Assembly (NCBI RefSeq): GCF_021018895.1
Contig: NC_079378.1
Span: 12,301,001 to 12,365,000, forward strand
Direction: 5' to 3'
From: Seriola aureovittata
Lineage: Eukaryota > Chordata > Actinopteri > Carangiformes > Carangidae
DNA: 64,000 nt
The stretch's first letter is position 1. Each line of letters begins with the position of its first letter. This document shows, piece after piece, positions 62,920 to 64,000 of the stretch. Made by a program: the position numbers and the translations under genes. Under the pieces are notes generated by a model. That model was given only the letters and a program-made list of their open reading frames with translations. It was not told where the DNA came from and searched no databases.

Positions 62920-62923
<4 letters not shown>

Positions 62924-62967
<44 letters not shown>
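62924..62967. repeat. (TG)n microsatellite
   Basis: About 22 TG units; inverted relative to the CA array at 63125. Confidence 0.97.
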
Positions 62968-62968
<1 letters not shown>

Positions 62969-63122
62969 TGTGTTCATTTACAAGGGGAGCATACATGTAG
63001 TGTGCACACTTCTAGATAATTTGCTGCTCCCATGCAGATGTTTGTCTGCACACATGTATGCACGTACTGTGGGCCCGATCCAGAATCCTTCATCTCCAAC
63101 TGTATGGACTGGCATGGAAATA

Positions 63123-63124
<2 letters not shown>

Positions 63125-63211
<87 letters not shown>
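63125..63211. repeat. (CA)n microsatellite
   Basis: About 43 pure CA units, the longest dinucleotide array in the window. Confidence 0.98.
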
Positions 63212-63217
<6 letters not shown>

Positions 63218-64000
63218 ATATACACCCATAGGCTCACACACCCACTCCCCAAACCTAAACAATGATCCATCATAGGAATCCACATCCTCCTCTGGGCCAC
63301 ATCAATCCCTTTGCTGCGGAAAAACTGATCCCAGAATCGGCTGCTAACTGTCAACTGCAGGACTCTGAGCCGCCCACTCACCACTAGAAAGAGACCACTG
63401 TGGACGCACGCATTTAATAGGCCTGCCATCAGAGTAAATGGAGGCTTAGTTTGAGAGCACTCTGATCTCTCTCTGGATTTGTGACGCTCCTCTTTTTTGA
63501 AAAACCTCAAGGGGAGAGAACACAATGGTGGATCTGTCGAGGCCGTAATTGTGTTTTTAGTTTTAGTTTTGTTCCTTGTCATTGAAGGTGAATTGTCTGG
63601 CATGTTGTAGCTGTCATTGAGGTTTGTGTGCGGTGCGTGTGTGTGTTTTGCATGTGTGTGTCCTTGCATACATATAGGTCTCTGCACTGTCTGCTGAATG
63701 AATGAAACATGCAGCAATTAGAAGTGGCTGTTGGCAAACATTCAGTGACTTTTGATCCAATTGGAGATACCACCACTTCAAATATAAACCATGGCTGCTG
63801 AATGAATGCACAAAATAAAGACACAATAATATTCAGTTTCGAGGGATGAGGAAAAGCTCAATACCTGATTTGATAAGATGAAAGCGAATGTATAAATTTT
63901 ATGTTATTGTAAAATATTACATGTAAAGGTTTTTTTTCCTTAAAATCAATATTTTAAAGGATCAGTCATGTTTATGTGATGGATTCAATGTGTGTGTGGG
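63212..64000. other. Intergenic, no gene recognised
   Basis: Nothing assignable. The long minus frame here is mostly the translated CA array. Confidence 0.5.

Larger units (their letters stand above)
57670..62920. other. Intergenic, no gene recognised
   Basis: AT-rich DNA. Contains the poly(C)-poly(A) run at 59869 and the GA array. A 152-codon plus frame at 60623-61081 has no family features and is not called. Confidence 0.5.

Noticed and set aside
63124..63717. 197-codon minus-strand frame
   Set aside because: More than a quarter is the translated CA/TG array (VCVCVC), the rest has no domain.
1..64000. CRISPR, phage, operon or bacterial secretion features
   Set aside because: Spliced vertebrate genes and eukaryotic repeats throughout; short tandem repeats here are microsatellites without spacer structure.
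45001..64000. TCF7 exons (human neighbour of VDAC1)
   Set aside because: No HMG-box or beta-catenin-binding residues were found in any frame of this interval.

Overview
The window is nuclear genomic DNA from a ray-finned fish, most likely a percomorph teleost. Three things point there: the vdac1 exons match vertebrate VDAC1 residue by residue, introns are compact, and the repeats are ones widespread in percomorph genomes (a Tc1-like relic, a tRNA-derived SINE, the 'TTTTATCCAAAGCGACTTACAAGTGAAGGA' type motif, a GCTAACATGCTAAC-rich element, and CR1/L2/Rex-like LINE tails). There is no operon structure, phage, CRISPR array or other prokaryotic feature.

Only two protein-coding genes can be supported, both on the minus strand. 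(1) 28851-33245: a three-exon gene for a type I membrane protein of 364 residues, the homologue of human C5orf15/KCT2 (TGN38/TGOLN2-like). (2) 35960-42605 (5' UTR exon near 45015-45130): vdac1, eight coding exons adding up to exactly 283 residues, the mitochondrial outer-membrane voltage-dependent anion channel. In human 5q31 VDAC1 and C5orf15 are also neighbours in the same orientation, so this is conserved microsynteny. The two proteins act in different compartments (mitochondrial outer membrane; secretory pathway/trans-Golgi) and nothing in the sequence suggests joint function.

Layout. 1-28 kb: gene-poor DNA holding old mobile-element fragments (SINE 3.6 kb; Penelope-like fragment 6.4 kb; integrase relics 6.9-7.1 and 9.5-9.8 kb; a pair of Tc1-like C-terminal fragments at 8.9 and 13.0 kb; a foldback MITE with intact target-site duplication 15.2 kb; an antisense LINE reverse-transcriptase relic 17.0-18.5 kb; a Tc1-like relic 19.6 kb; a fish repeat at 23.0 kb) and many microsatellites, plus one orphan first-exon-like segment at 10.44-10.68 kb. 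27.8-33.3 kb: c5orf15. 34.9-45.1 kb: vdac1. 45-64 kb: intergenic, with a LINE tail (52.5-53.2 kb), a percomorph repeat (56.8-57.35 kb), a 250-bp GATA array and several long CA/GT and GA arrays. No TCF7 or FSTL4 exon (the human neighbours) was recognised.

I found no convincing undescribed system. The most useful leads are the hammerhead-like core in the Penelope-like fragment, the foldback element with CATAC duplications, unannotated exon/promoter candidates (10.4, 49.2, 51.5 kb), and lineage features of the two genes (Cys pattern of VDAC1, in-frame 12-bp repeat and YHRL sorting motif in the KCT2 homologue).
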